NCBI RefSeq assembly: GCF_020181615.1
Contig: NZ_CP084029.1
Location: 62,001 to 126,000 of the forward strand
Direction: 5' to 3'
Length of the DNA: 64,000 nucleotides
Origin: [Mycobacterium] crassicus
GTDB lineage: Bacteria; Actinomycetota; Actinomycetes; Mycobacteriales; Mycobacteriaceae
The position numbers and the translations under genes were made by a program. Numbering within the stretch: the first letter of the stretch is position 1; the number at the start of each line of letters is the position of its first letter. Below the pieces are notes generated by a model that saw only the letters and a program-made list of their open reading frames with translations, was not told the DNA's origin and did no database searches. Below are positions 53,834 to 62,461 of the stretch, one piece after another.

Positions 53834-54666
53834 CCAACACGGAGCTGGAGGTCCTGGACCGAGCCCATCGGCTGTTCGCGGGCAGTCCGCAGCCGGCGTC
53901 GCTGGAATCCGGACTGGACCGCTACGTGGACCTGCTGATGCGGACCGCGAACACCCACACCAGTGGGGAGCATGACCGCTACCGGCAGGCGGTCCTGGCG
54001 CAACGGGCTCGACTGCTGGCGAACGCCCGCACCGATGCCGCCGCCACGGCTGTGCTGGCCGCCGCGGTGGCCGACCATGGGCACGCCCGGCAACAGACCA
54101 AGAATGTCGTCAGCGCGGCACGTGCCGACGCGGCTGCCAGCCCCGACACCCCGCTGGCACAACGGGAGGCAATGCGCCGACAGGTTGCTCGCCTGCGCGC
54201 TCAACGAGCCCACGTACTGTCGGCGCGCCACCGCGCACAGGTGCATCGGGCCGGGCTTCGGCGACTGCGTTACCGGGGTGCAGGACGCCGGATATCCGGC
54301 GTCCCGAATCGGTTGCGGCTGCCCAATACCCGTGCGGGAATGGCCGTTCGTACCGCGCTGTCCCGGCTGGGTAGGCCCTACGTCTGGGGCGCCACCGGCC
54401 CGGATCGATTCGACTGTTCGGGCCTGACCCGGTGGGCCTATAACCAGGCCGGGGTGCCGCTGTCGCGTACCACCTACACCCAGATCCACGAAGGAATCCC
54501 GGTGTCGCGCTTCGAGATTCAACCCGGCGATCTGGTATTCCCCAGCACCGGTCACGTCCAGATGGCGATCGGAAACAACCTGGTGATCGAAGCCCCGCAC
54601 GCCGGAGCAACCGTCCAGATCAGCGCACTGGGCGGTTACATCGCCATTAGGCGCCCGGTGTCATGA
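53830..54666 (+). CDS. NlpC/P60 peptidoglycan hydrolase, Rv0024-like
   Basis: A 278-aa protein. Residues about 1-150 form an Ala/Arg-rich helical region without a Sec signal peptide. The C-terminal NlpC/P60 domain starts MAVRTALSRLGRPYVWGATGP and has the catalytic Cys in FDCSGLTRWA and His in STGHVQMAIG. It is a predicted D-glutamyl-mDAP endopeptidase. Having no signal peptide but a helical N-terminus beside type VII genes suggests export by ESX, which is inferred. GTG start overlaps the XRE gene. Confidence 0.88.
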   Translation: MTNTELEVLDRAHRLFAGSPQPASLESGLDRYVDLLMRTANTHTSGEHDRYRQAVLAQRARLLANARTDAAATAVLAAAVADHGHARQQTKNVVSAARADAAASPDTPLAQREAMRRQVARLRAQRAHVLSARHRAQVHRAGLRRLRYRGAGRRISGVPNRLRLPNTRAGMAVRTALSRLGRPYVWGATGPDRFDCSGLTRWAYNQAGVPLSRTTYTQIHEGIPVSRFEIQPGDLVFPSTGHVQMAIGNNLVIEAPHAGATVQISALGGYIAIRRPVS

Positions 54667-54800
54667 CCGGGATACGACAGGTAGTCCCCACCGTGGCATC
54701 GGGTGAATTGTCGGCCCCGTCGGGCGGCAGTACAGTCACCGGCCATGGAGCGGTCAGCGCATGAGCTGCGGCCCGGCGCAGCGACGTTGGGCTGAGTGAC

Positions 54801-56132
54801 GTGGCGACCCGCGACGACGTGCTGGATGCGATCAACCGGATCGAGACCGCCGGCGGTGCGGGGGACACGACCCGGGTGGCGCAGGCGGCACTGACCCTGC
54901 CGCTGCCGGACGCGGGTTACGACCGGCTACTGAACCAACTACGGTCGGCGTACCCGCGAATTCTCTCCCCGACCGGTGTGGAGCAACTGGGGCGAGCGGC
55001 GCAGGCGATGAAAGCCGCCGAAGCGGCGCTGGGGCAACAGCTGTCGGCGACCGCGGCCTTCGACCGACAGGTTCTCGAAGCACTGCGGCACGTACACCAG
55101 ACCACCTTGGAAGGGCGCCGACGCCTCGACAGTCTGGAGACCGAGATCGTCGGTGCCGCGCAGGCCTGGGATCTGAACACCGCGGCCGGTGCCCGAGAGT
55201 TCCAGCGATTCCTGGTCGCCAAACTGGGCGAGATCATCCGGGTGGTTGAGGAAGCCAACGACGACGACGCCTCGAAGCAGGCATTGGCGACCGCGTTGAC
55301 GTCGCTGTATGCCGACCGGAACGGCCGAGAGGACGCGGAACCGGCCGACCGACAGGAGTTGCTCGATGGCTCGGCCACGTCGCCGGCTGTCCCGGCGGCT
55401 TTGGCGGATGCCGCTGACGATCCCTATCTCGATCCCTATCTCGACCCACTTCCGGCTGACGGGCCGGAGCCCGGCTACCCGGCCACACCCCAACACTCGT
55501 CGGAGGTGCCCGCGATGCCCGCGGTCCCGGGATTCGGCGGCGAATCCCCGGGGTTCGGCACCATGTCTCCGGCGATACCGACTGGATTACCCTTCGCCGG
55601 GCTGCCGACGGAACCGCCGGACACCGACGCACTGGACGACGAGGACTACCCCGCCGATGCGGCGGTGGTCGAAAAGGCTTCGCAGGATGACCCGGACGGC
55701 GGCGAACCCGGCGAGGACACGGCGCCGGAGTCCCCGCCCGACAACGGGCCTGTTGCCGTGAGGCTGCCCGACGGCGCGACGATCACCGTCGCCGATCGTT
55801 CGCTGGCCGCGGCCATGCAAGCCGCCGCCGACGGGACCCCCGTCGCGGAGGCGTTCCGCCGCCAGGGGATTGACATTGCCCCGCCCGGCACGCCGGTGTC
55901 CGCACCCATCGACCCCGCCCGGTTGCGGCCAGGAGACATCGGGGTGTTCACCGACCGCCATGCCCTTGCCGTCGGCGATGGGAAGGCGCTGCTCGACGGC
56001 CAGATCCATCTCACCGGGAATCTGCGCGGGCCCGGATTCCTGGGTTGGCAGCATCCGCCGCTCCGCTCCGACGAGCCCGGGCAGATCGCCGAACCCGTCC
56101 CCACTCGCACGGCGGGGGTCCTGCGAGCTTGA
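54801..56132 (+). CDS. Large ESX-associated protein, Rv0026-like (DUF4226-type N-terminus)
   Basis: A 443-aa protein. Residues about 1-175 are helical (AAEAALGQQLSATAAFDRQVLEAL, LEGRRRLDSLETEIVGAAQAWDL, AREFQRFLVAKLGEIIRVVEEAND), resembling DUF4226. A disordered acidic Pro-rich middle (about 180-320) follows, then a compact C-terminal domain with GPVAVRLPDGATITVADRSLAAAMQAA and LRPGDIGVFTDRHALAVGDGKALLDGQI. No signal peptide or membrane helix. Similar proteins lie near ESX-2 in M. tuberculosis, so it may be a type VII substrate. GTG start; 134 bp after the hydrolase gene. Confidence 0.75.
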   Translation: MATRDDVLDAINRIETAGGAGDTTRVAQAALTLPLPDAGYDRLLNQLRSAYPRILSPTGVEQLGRAAQAMKAAEAALGQQLSATAAFDRQVLEALRHVHQTTLEGRRRLDSLETEIVGAAQAWDLNTAAGAREFQRFLVAKLGEIIRVVEEANDDDASKQALATALTSLYADRNGREDAEPADRQELLDGSATSPAVPAALADAADDPYLDPYLDPLPADGPEPGYPATPQHSSEVPAMPAVPGFGGESPGFGTMSPAIPTGLPFAGLPTEPPDTDALDDEDYPADAAVVEKASQDDPDGGEPGEDTAPESPPDNGPVAVRLPDGATITVADRSLAAAMQAAADGTPVAEAFRRQGIDIAPPGTPVSAPIDPARLRPGDIGVFTDRHALAVGDGKALLDGQIHLTGNLRGPGFLGWQHPPLRSDEPGQIAEPVPTRTAGVLRA

Positions 56133-56179
56133 AAATCCCCAACCCAACCGTCATCGTCGACTAGCCAGGGAGGTAAAAG

Positions 56180-56494
56180 ATGCCACAGGAGATCCGCGTC
56201 AATCAGGACGTCCTGACCAACGCCGCCGGGAACCATCAGGAGGCGGCGGACTATCTGGCGACCGTCGCGGACTCTCATGAGGGGTTGCGGGCGACGCTGA
56301 ACTCCCTCGGACCGATCTACGGCGACTTTCGTCGAGCTGCCGACTCGTTGCTCGACGCACGCAAGGGCTGCTATGACGACCAGTCGAGCGAACATTCACA
56401 AGTGTCGGACAATCTGAACCTGGCCGTGGCAACGTGGAACAGGCATGAAGACGACGCAGCCAAGACCTTCCGACACCTCACCGACGGGCGCTGA
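56180..56494 (+). CDS. EspC/EspF-like small type VII secretion protein, Rv0027-like
   Basis: A 104-aa protein with two predicted helices (ADYLATVADSHEGLRATLNSLG and FRRAADSLLDARKGCYDD), matching the DUF2580/EspC-like family. It lacks the WxG of true WXG100 proteins. A strong ribosome site (AGGGAGGTAA) precedes the ATG. It contains WNRHEDD after the second helix, which could serve as a W-x3-E secretion motif; this is tentative. It sits between a large partner candidate and a YbaB-like protein, as EspF sits near EspE and EspH in ESX-1. Confidence 0.75.
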   Translation: MPQEIRVNQDVLTNAAGNHQEAADYLATVADSHEGLRATLNSLGPIYGDFRRAADSLLDARKGCYDDQSSEHSQVSDNLNLAVATWNRHEDDAAKTFRHLTDGR

Positions 56495-56820
56495 TGACTG
56501 AGCCGAATCCGGCATTCGACACGGCCCACCCCAGCGGCGATGTGTTGTTCCGGTCCTGCCGCGGGGGCTATCTACACAGTGTGGTGCTGGGCGAGGCGGC
56601 CATGGAGGCTGACGTCAGTCGACTGGCCGAGGCGATCGTGCTGGCCGCCGACGTGTCGTTTCTCAAGGCGGCGTTGGAGATCCGTGGCGAGATGGTCACG
56701 ACGGGACACGCCCCCTCGGCAGCGGTGCCCACCGGCGATGATCTCCGGGTGGCCACCGAGCGTCTACTGGTTCACCAGTTGCATGCCGACCCCCGTGCCG
56801 CCAGCGGGACCGGACGCTAA
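56494..56820 (+). CDS. YbaB/EspH-like protein, Rv0028-like
   Basis: A 108-aa protein whose core (GDVLFRSCRGGYLHSVVLGEAAME, then LAEAIVLAADVSFLKAALEI) has the sheet-plus-helix pattern of YbaB-like proteins, and a layout like EspH, a chaperone of ESX-1 substrates. The start overlaps the previous stop by 1 nt. It probably acts on the neighbouring secreted proteins, by analogy. Confidence 0.7.
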   Translation: MTEPNPAFDTAHPSGDVLFRSCRGGYLHSVVLGEAAMEADVSRLAEAIVLAADVSFLKAALEIRGEMVTTGHAPSAAVPTGDDLRVATERLLVHQLHADPRAASGTGR

Positions 56821-56975
56821 GTCACCCACTGGCCGGCCGCGTCGGCGCGCGGCGCGATGTCACCGGGCGGATCAACCACCATGTCGCCGAACAGGTTTCG
56901 GGCGCGGGCCAGCAAATCGAGCACTTCGCTCAACTGCGCTGCACATCCCGTTCCCGGGGACCCGACGTCGGCCAT
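56817..56975 (-). CDS. Possible small protein, convergent with Rv0028-like gene
   Basis: A 52-aa reading frame starting MADVGSPGTGCAAQLSEVLD and continuing LLARARNLFGDMVVDPPGDI, with an amphipathic helix and mycobacteria-like residue use. It lies in the 301-bp gap between the Rv0028- and Rv0029-like genes, which otherwise shows nothing. Its stop overlaps the stop of the plus-strand gene. No homologue is recalled; it could be spurious. Confidence 0.35.
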   Translation of the reverse strand: MADVGSPGTGCAAQLSEVLDLLARARNLFGDMVVDPPGDIAPRADAAGQWVT

Positions 56976-57121
56976 GGATTGCACGCTACCCACCCGGTGT
57001 TGGGCTGACAATTCACAACACACCGGGGTTGTTGATGATCCGCGGATGCCTGCTGGGCGGGGGCATTCCGGGGACGTGATATTGCACCGGAGCGCGGGGA
57101 CAGCAACGGTAGGCTTGCGCG

Positions 57122-58606
57122 GTGGCAATCTTCGGTCGGCGGTCGGCGCGTCAGCGCCTACGGAGCGCGGCTCGGGAATCACTGATGATCCCGGCCTTCA
57201 GCGCTCCGGTCGACTGTAGCTCCTGGGTGCTCGGCGGACTATGGCCCGCCGAGTTGGCGACGATCTCTCCCGAGACAGCCCAGCTTGCCGACTATCTGAA
57301 CGCAGATCTGCAACGAATCGCGGACTCGGCGAACGACAAACTGCACGCCATCGGTCGATCCGATCTGGTCGGGCAGGCGCGTCAGACTGCTGAGGCCCGA
57401 GTCATCAACGTCGCCAGGGCGTTCGCCGTCCTTCGGGTGGAATCGACGGTCCGGCAACTCCACAACGAGGCCCTGGAGTTCCGAGCGGAGTACGCCAGCC
57501 TGAATCCGGCCCCGCCGCTCGTCGAGGCGACTGTTCAGATCCCGGTCGACCCCGAACCACCCCGCCCGGCCGAGCCGCCCCGAGAGGCCCCGAGGGAACC
57601 CACCCGAGCGGCCCGGCACCGCATGCCCGAGCAGGTCGTCGAGGTGCCCGAGACACTCCCGCCACCGCCGCCCGCAGCGCCGGCGGTACCGCCGCCCCCG
57701 GCCCCAGAGGTCACCGAGGCTTTCGACGTGGTGAAGCCGGAGCGGCCCGCCGCACCGCGCCCCACCGAACCGGTCGTCATCGACCATGTCGACACCGAGC
57801 TGCCGACCACCGCGATGCCGGCCGCGTCACCCGTCGCCGCGTCGGTCGAACCGCTTGTGGCCCCCCTCGCCGAGGTGCCGGAGGAGCTGACCGCCGTCAT
57901 TCCCGCAGCCGCGGAGCCGGTCGCCGCGCCTGCCCCGCAGCTCCAGACCCCGCCCGCGGTCGCCGAATCCGACGAGCAACGTCTGCAGCGCCTGCTCGCC
58001 TTCGTCGCCCGCCAGGAACCCGCCCTGCGCTGGGCCATCGGCACCTTCGGGGACGGCAAGACCCTCCTGGTCACCGATGTCTCCGACGGCTGGATTCCGT
58101 CCGGGATCGAGCTGCCCGCCGGGGTGCATCTGCTCGAGCCCGGCCGTCGGAGCGGGACGGCCACCGAGATGCTGGGCGAGGCGACGGCGTCGGCCAGCTA
58201 CCACCCGGGCGATCGCCTGGGCTGGGCCAGCGACTTCGGCGCGACCGAAGCCTCGGTGCAGCCACGCGAATTGACGCCCGTCGAAGATCTCGGCTGGCAG
58301 CTCGGTGAGGCCACCCACTGGCGTGACGGACTGCCGCGCATGGCCAACACCCTGGTCAAGGCAGGGGCCGCCGGAACCGGCGTGGCCGACGCCGAAATCG
58401 AGCTGCTCCGAGTCCATCTGGACACTTCGCGATACCAGATGTTGGCGCAGTACCCCGACGCCGACATCGCCCTGGTGCTGAACTGCATGCTGCTGGCCGC
58501 TACCGAGGGCATCGCCGCCGGCGATGGGGTGTCGGCCAATTACCACTACAGCTGGTTCCGGTTCCTCAGTGCGCCGCAGCCCGGCCAATGGGATCCTCAG
58601 GCGTAA
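57122..58606 (+). CDS. DUF5631/DUF5632-type protein, Rv0029-like
   Basis: A 494-aa protein. An N-terminal helical region (about 35-115, SPETAQLADYLNADLQRIAD, FAVLRVESTVRQLHNEALEF) is followed by a long Pro/Ala/Glu-rich linker (about 120-280) and a C-terminal domain from RLLAFVARQEPALRWAIGTF through GVHLLEP and DRLGWASDFGA to NYHYSWFRFLSAP. This C-terminal layout is shared with Rv3899c and Rv2082 (DUF5631/5632) as I recall. Rv3899c lies near ESX-2 in M. tuberculosis. Function unknown. GTG start; no signal peptide. Confidence 0.75.
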   Translation: MAIFGRRSARQRLRSAARESLMIPAFSAPVDCSSWVLGGLWPAELATISPETAQLADYLNADLQRIADSANDKLHAIGRSDLVGQARQTAEARVINVARAFAVLRVESTVRQLHNEALEFRAEYASLNPAPPLVEATVQIPVDPEPPRPAEPPREAPREPTRAARHRMPEQVVEVPETLPPPPPAAPAVPPPPAPEVTEAFDVVKPERPAAPRPTEPVVIDHVDTELPTTAMPAASPVAASVEPLVAPLAEVPEELTAVIPAAAEPVAAPAPQLQTPPAVAESDEQRLQRLLAFVARQEPALRWAIGTFGDGKTLLVTDVSDGWIPSGIELPAGVHLLEPGRRSGTATEMLGEATASASYHPGDRLGWASDFGATEASVQPRELTPVEDLGWQLGEATHWRDGLPRMANTLVKAGAAGTGVADAEIELLRVHLDTSRYQMLAQYPDADIALVLNCMLLAATEGIAAGDGVSANYHYSWFRFLSAPQPGQWDPQA

Positions 58607-58656
58607 CGGTCGTCGATGAATTGACGCTACTCACACCGGCTCGACATACTAAGTGA

Positions 58657-58974
58657 ATGTCGGGGCCGGACAGCCGCGCGGAACTCAGCGACAAGGACCT
58701 CGTTGAGTCGGTGCTGCGGGACTTGCGTGAGGCCGCCGAGAAGTGGGAGGCCCTCGTCGCCGAGGCCGAGAACACCACTTACAGTGTCGATCTCGGCGAT
58801 GTGCGCGCTGTGGCCAATTCGGATGGACGGCTGCTGGAGTTGTCACTGCATCCCTGCGTGGTCAGCGATTACACCCACCGTGAGCTCTCAGATCGACTCA
58901 ACGTGGTGTTCACCGCCCTGCGCGAAGAGGCCGAGGCCGACTTCGAGGCCCGATACGGCCGTTATCCCGGGTGA
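58657..58974 (+). CDS. YbaB/EbfC-like protein, Rv0030-like
   Basis: A 105-aa protein with helix-sheet-helix layout: ELSDKDLVESVLRDLREAAEKWEAL, then NTTYSVDLGDVRAVANSDGRLLELSLH and RELSDRLNVVFTALREEAEADF. This is the YbaB-like fold, used in ESX loci by EspH-type chaperones. It is convergent with the ESX-2 operon end (24 bp between stops). Confidence 0.75.
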   Translation: MSGPDSRAELSDKDLVESVLRDLREAAEKWEALVAEAENTTYSVDLGDVRAVANSDGRLLELSLHPCVVSDYTHRELSDRLNVVFTALREEAEADFEARYGRYPG

Positions 58975-58998
58975 TACCTCCTACCAAGGCCTGCAGTT

Positions 58999-60840
58999 CT
59001 ACCAGTTCAGCGCAGCCATCTCACGCTTGGTGTCACACACAGCACGAACCGCGCCGTCGATGTCGACGGCGGTGATGGTCTTGAGATCGTCGATGGTCAC
59101 CTGGTGGCCGGCCCGCTTCTGGGCCGCCACCCGGGTGTCACGAGCGAGTTCGGCTTCCTCGATCACATTTCGGGCGAACCGGCCGTTGTGCATCACGTTG
59201 ATGCCGTGGTCGCCGCGGGGGCTGACGTAGTTGCGAATCGTGGTCACCATCTCCAGGAACCGTTGCTGCGCCTGCGGATTCAGCTCGGTAGCGCGGCTCG
59301 AGCCGTACCTCCGGCCGATCTCGACGATTTCCTCCGGGGAGTAGGACTCGAAACGGATCTTGCGGTTGAACCGGCTGGCCAGACCGGGGTTGACGGTGAG
59401 GAACTCGTCGACCTGGTCCTCATATCCAGCGGCGAGGAAGCAGAAGTCGAAGCGGTGTTTTTCCAGGGCGATCAGCAACTGGTTGACTGCCTCCATGCCG
59501 ATCATGTCCGGCGTGCCGTCCTGGTGGCGCTCCACCAGCGAGTAGAACTCATCCATGAAAAGGATTCCGCCCAAGGCCTTTTCGATCAACTCGTTGGTCT
59601 TCGGCCCGGACGAGCCGATGTGCTCGCCGCAGAAGTCGGAACGTCGTACCTCGGTGATCTCCGGGTTACGGACGATGCCCATTCCCGCGTAGATCTTGCC
59701 CAGTGCCTCGGCCGTGGTGGTTTTGCCGGTTCCCGGCGGGCCGACCAGCAGCATGTGATTGGTCTGGCCCTCCACCGGCAAGCCGTGCTCCAGACGCATC
59801 GCGCGGATCTCGAGCTGGTCCTCGAGCGCCTTGACCGCACGCTTGACCTCAGCCAATCCGACCTGCTTCTCCAACTCGGCGCGACCCTGCTCCAGCAGTT
59901 CGGCCCGGCGCCCCGAGGCGTTGTCCTCGTCGAGTTCCGCGCGACTCTTCGCCGACTCGGCATCCCAGCGATCGCTGCGGCTCTCGATGAGCTGCTCCTC
60001 GGTGATCACCAGACGCAGTTTCGGTTCGGCCAGGGCGGCTTTGGCCGGGTCGGTGAGAACACCGTTGATGGCGGACTTGGACAGCCAGACCTGAGCCTTG
60101 TCCTCCTCGCCGAGCTGGCGGTGCACCATGCCACGGATATAGGCCAGATCCGCTGCCAGCAGGGGGATCTCAGTGGGTGTTATCGAGGCGGTCAACACGC
60201 CCGCGGCGAACCGTTCAGAGGATCGGGTCTGGCCGGCGATATCGACGCGGTCCAGCCAGTCCAGCGCCACCCGGCCCTGGCCCAGATGGGCGGCCGCGTA
60301 GGCGGCCAGGGCGCAGACCGACGCCGTGAGCGCGGGCATGATGATCGCCCGCTCGGGCAGTTCCTCGGCGGCTACGGTCAGCAGGTCCGGCCACCGCTGG
60401 GTGACGAACATCAGGTACGCGCGGGCCAACTGATGCCACTGGTGGTTGACCCAGCTGTCCAGCAGCCCGGGGTCGGCCAGCAGCGCGTCGGCACGCTCGT
60501 ATTCGCCGGCCACCGTGAGCGCCGAGGCGAGGGCCAATCCCACGTGCGAGGCATCGGTCACCGTGATCGACAGGTAGGGACCCAGCGGGATGTGGGCGGC
60601 CAGGTGCCGGCCCAGCCGGGTGGTCTCCTTGTGCAGCCAGTCGCGGTTGGCGTAGAGCCGCTTGAGTGTGTCGAGCGTGGTGTCGCCGCAGGCGATGCGG
60701 CCGAGCCACGCGTCGGCCATCGACGGGTCGGCGTCGGTGGCCGCCACGAACTCGGCCAGTGCATCGGGGGAGCCGTACCGCCCGTCCATGCTCACCATGG
60801 CCCGGTCGAACTGCCTCCGGGCCGCCAGCAAGTCACTCAA
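58999..60840 (-). CDS. eccA2: ESX-2 type VII secretion AAA+ ATPase EccA2
   Basis: A 613-aa cytosolic CbxX/CfxQ-type ATPase. The N-terminal half is a TPR-like helical domain (FVAATDADPSMADAWLGRIACGD, GLALASALTVAGEYERADALL). The C-terminal AAA+ domain has Walker A GPPGTGKTT at about 367, Walker B ILFMDEFYS at about 425 and TVNPGLASRFNRKIRF. Many blocks are nearly identical to M. tuberculosis Rv3884c (for example LPVEGQTNHMLLVGPPGTGK), so it is EccA2 rather than another paralogue. The TTG at 60840 (LSDLLAARRQFDRAM) matches the family start. It is the last gene of the ESX-2 operon. Confidence 0.93.
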   Translation of the reverse strand: MSDLLAARRQFDRAMVSMDGRYGSPDALAEFVAATDADPSMADAWLGRIACGDTTLDTLKRLYANRDWLHKETTRLGRHLAAHIPLGPYLSITVTDASHVGLALASALTVAGEYERADALLADPGLLDSWVNHQWHQLARAYLMFVTQRWPDLLTVAAEELPERAIIMPALTASVCALAAYAAAHLGQGRVALDWLDRVDIAGQTRSSERFAAGVLTASITPTEIPLLAADLAYIRGMVHRQLGEEDKAQVWLSKSAINGVLTDPAKAALAEPKLRLVITEEQLIESRSDRWDAESAKSRAELDEDNASGRRAELLEQGRAELEKQVGLAEVKRAVKALEDQLEIRAMRLEHGLPVEGQTNHMLLVGPPGTGKTTTAEALGKIYAGMGIVRNPEITEVRRSDFCGEHIGSSGPKTNELIEKALGGILFMDEFYSLVERHQDGTPDMIGMEAVNQLLIALEKHRFDFCFLAAGYEDQVDEFLTVNPGLASRFNRKIRFESYSPEEIVEIGRRYGSSRATELNPQAQQRFLEMVTTIRNYVSPRGDHGINVMHNGRFARNVIEEAELARDTRVAAQKRAGHQVTIDDLKTITAVDIDGAVRAVCDTKREMAALNW

Positions 60841-60901
60841 TGTCTGTCGTCCCCTGTCGCACGTGCGGATTCTCCGGCTGACTGTCGATCCGGCGGCGGT
60901 G

Positions 60902-62461
60902 TCATCGTGACGGCATCGGCGCCAGCGCCTCCGGGCTGCAGTACCGGTTTTCCGCCCGGAACAACTCCACCGTAGCCAGCCACGATCTTTCGCCCGCCAC
61001 AACCCGTACCGCGGTCCGATCGATCTGCTCGATGCTCACCTCGATCGCATCCGGCGGCGGCGGCGGCGTCCCGGGCGGGGCCACGGTGATGACGGTGGCC
61101 GGACGCGGCGACGGCGCGATTGGCCCGTCGACCACGCTTACCGTGGTGCGGGGTGTCGGCCTCGACTCGTCGACCACCGTCACCTCGGGCATCCGGACGC
61201 TGGCCCAGCGCCCCCGGTCGCGGGTGTGCACGCAAACCCGTTCACCGGCTCCGGCGGCACGGATGATGATTCGTTTGGCGATGATGTCCTCGGCGGCGAT
61301 GAACACCCGGCTCAACTCGCCGGAGTCGGTCAGCGGCATCATCAGCCGGTCGCCGTTGGCCAGCTTGCCGATCAGGACACCCGACGGTCCGATCTCGACG
61401 GGCAGGCTGGGCGGAAGGGGTCCGGCCCGCAGCCCACGCAGCCGTGGCCGCGGGACGCACATGTTCGCCTCCACCGCGGCGGCCTGCTCGCCGTTGAGCC
61501 GGCGCAGGACCACCGCCGGGGGAGTGGGGGCCGGTTGCGGGGTCTGCAGCGTGACCGTGGCCGTACACGTACCGTCCGGAAACACCGTGACGTTCTGAAT
61601 CACTTCATCCACCGGCAGGGTCCAGGCCTGGGCGAGCAGCGCGGCGGTGATCTTCCGGGGCGGATACGCATAGGTGGTCACCCAGCCGCCCTCGGTGCGC
61701 AGCGTCTTCCAGCGTTCGGCGTCGGCCAGCAGCGAGGCCCCGCCGATCCGCCGGTCCAGTTCCACCAGTTCGCTGGCGGTGGCCACCCGGGTTCGCAGCC
61801 CGCCGCAGCGCAGCGAGCCGGCGATCTGCTGGGCCACCGCGACGGCGGTCGCTCCCAGCGTGGTGCGCCAGCGCAACGCAGCGGTGTTGTCGATGACCCG
61901 CAGCCGCAGCAGCGCCCAGGTTTCGCGTTGACCGGCGTACGGCGGGGTGCCGATTTCGGTGTCGTAGACCCGCGGGTAGTCGCCGGTGGTGGCGCGCCGT
62001 GCCCCGATGCTGACCACGCTCAACGATTCCAGCGTCAGCCCGAGCGGGTGCCGCAGCCTCGGCAGTAGGGCGGCGACATCGACGACGTTGTCGGTCTCCA
62101 CGTTGACCGAGCCGGTGGCTACGGTGGCGGCGTGCGACCTGCCGAGCAGGTGCACCGCCACGACGGCGACCCCGTCTTGGATGCGGACCCCGCCGCCGGC
62201 TCGGTTGTTGGCCACCGTGATCGGCTCGGCCCACTTGCCGTTCGACCGTCGTGGCAGCCACAGCACCGTCCAGGACCACACCGGTTGGCCCCACCACGGC
62301 ACCAGCACCAGCAGCACCGCGATCAGCACCGCCACCGCACCCCCGATCAGCCCACCCAGAGCCCAACCGGCAAGGCCGCACAGCGCGATCACCACCGCCG
62401 ACAGCAACCGCCGGTTACTCGACGCACTGAACCCGGTCAGCCGGACCCGGGTTTCAGTCAC
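60902..62461 (-). CDS. eccE2: ESX-2 membrane component EccE2
   Basis: A 519-aa periplasm-facing subunit of the ESX membrane complex. Two close N-terminal membrane segments ([21 protein letters not shown] and [17 protein letters not shown]) are followed by the EccE domain ([17 protein letters not shown] and later [19 protein letters not shown]). The end is Pro-rich. GTG at 62461 overlaps the mycP2 stop by 4 nt. Position between mycP and eccA is diagnostic of the ESX-2 gene order. Confidence 0.9.
   Translation of the reverse strand: MTETRVRLTGFSASSNRRLLSAVVIALCGLAGWALGGLIGGAVAVLIAVLLVLVPWWGQPVWSWTVLWLPRRSNGKWAEPITVANNRAGGGVRIQDGVAVVAVHLLGRSHAATVATGSVNVETDNVVDVAALLPRLRHPLGLTLESLSVVSIGARRATTGDYPRVYDTEIGTPPYAGQRETWALLRLRVIDNTAALRWRTTLGATAVAVAQQIAGSLRCGGLRTRVATASELVELDRRIGGASLLADAERWKTLRTEGGWVTTYAYPPRKITAALLAQAWTLPVDEVIQNVTVFPDGTCTATVTLQTPQPAPTPPAVVLRRLNGEQAAAVEANMCVPRPRLRGLRAGPLPPSLPVEIGPSGVLIGKLANGDRLMMPLTDSGELSRVFIAAEDIIAKRIIIRAAGAGERVCVHTRDRGRWASVRMPEVTVVDESRPTPRTTVSVVDGPIAPSPRPATVITVAPPGTPPPPPDAIEVSIEQIDRTAVRVVAGERSWLATVELFRAENRYCSPEALAPMPSR

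Noticed and set aside
59104..60975. 623-aa open frame on the plus strand opposite eccA2
   Set aside because: Antisense shadow of a well-conserved ATPase gene; no domain or ribosome site.
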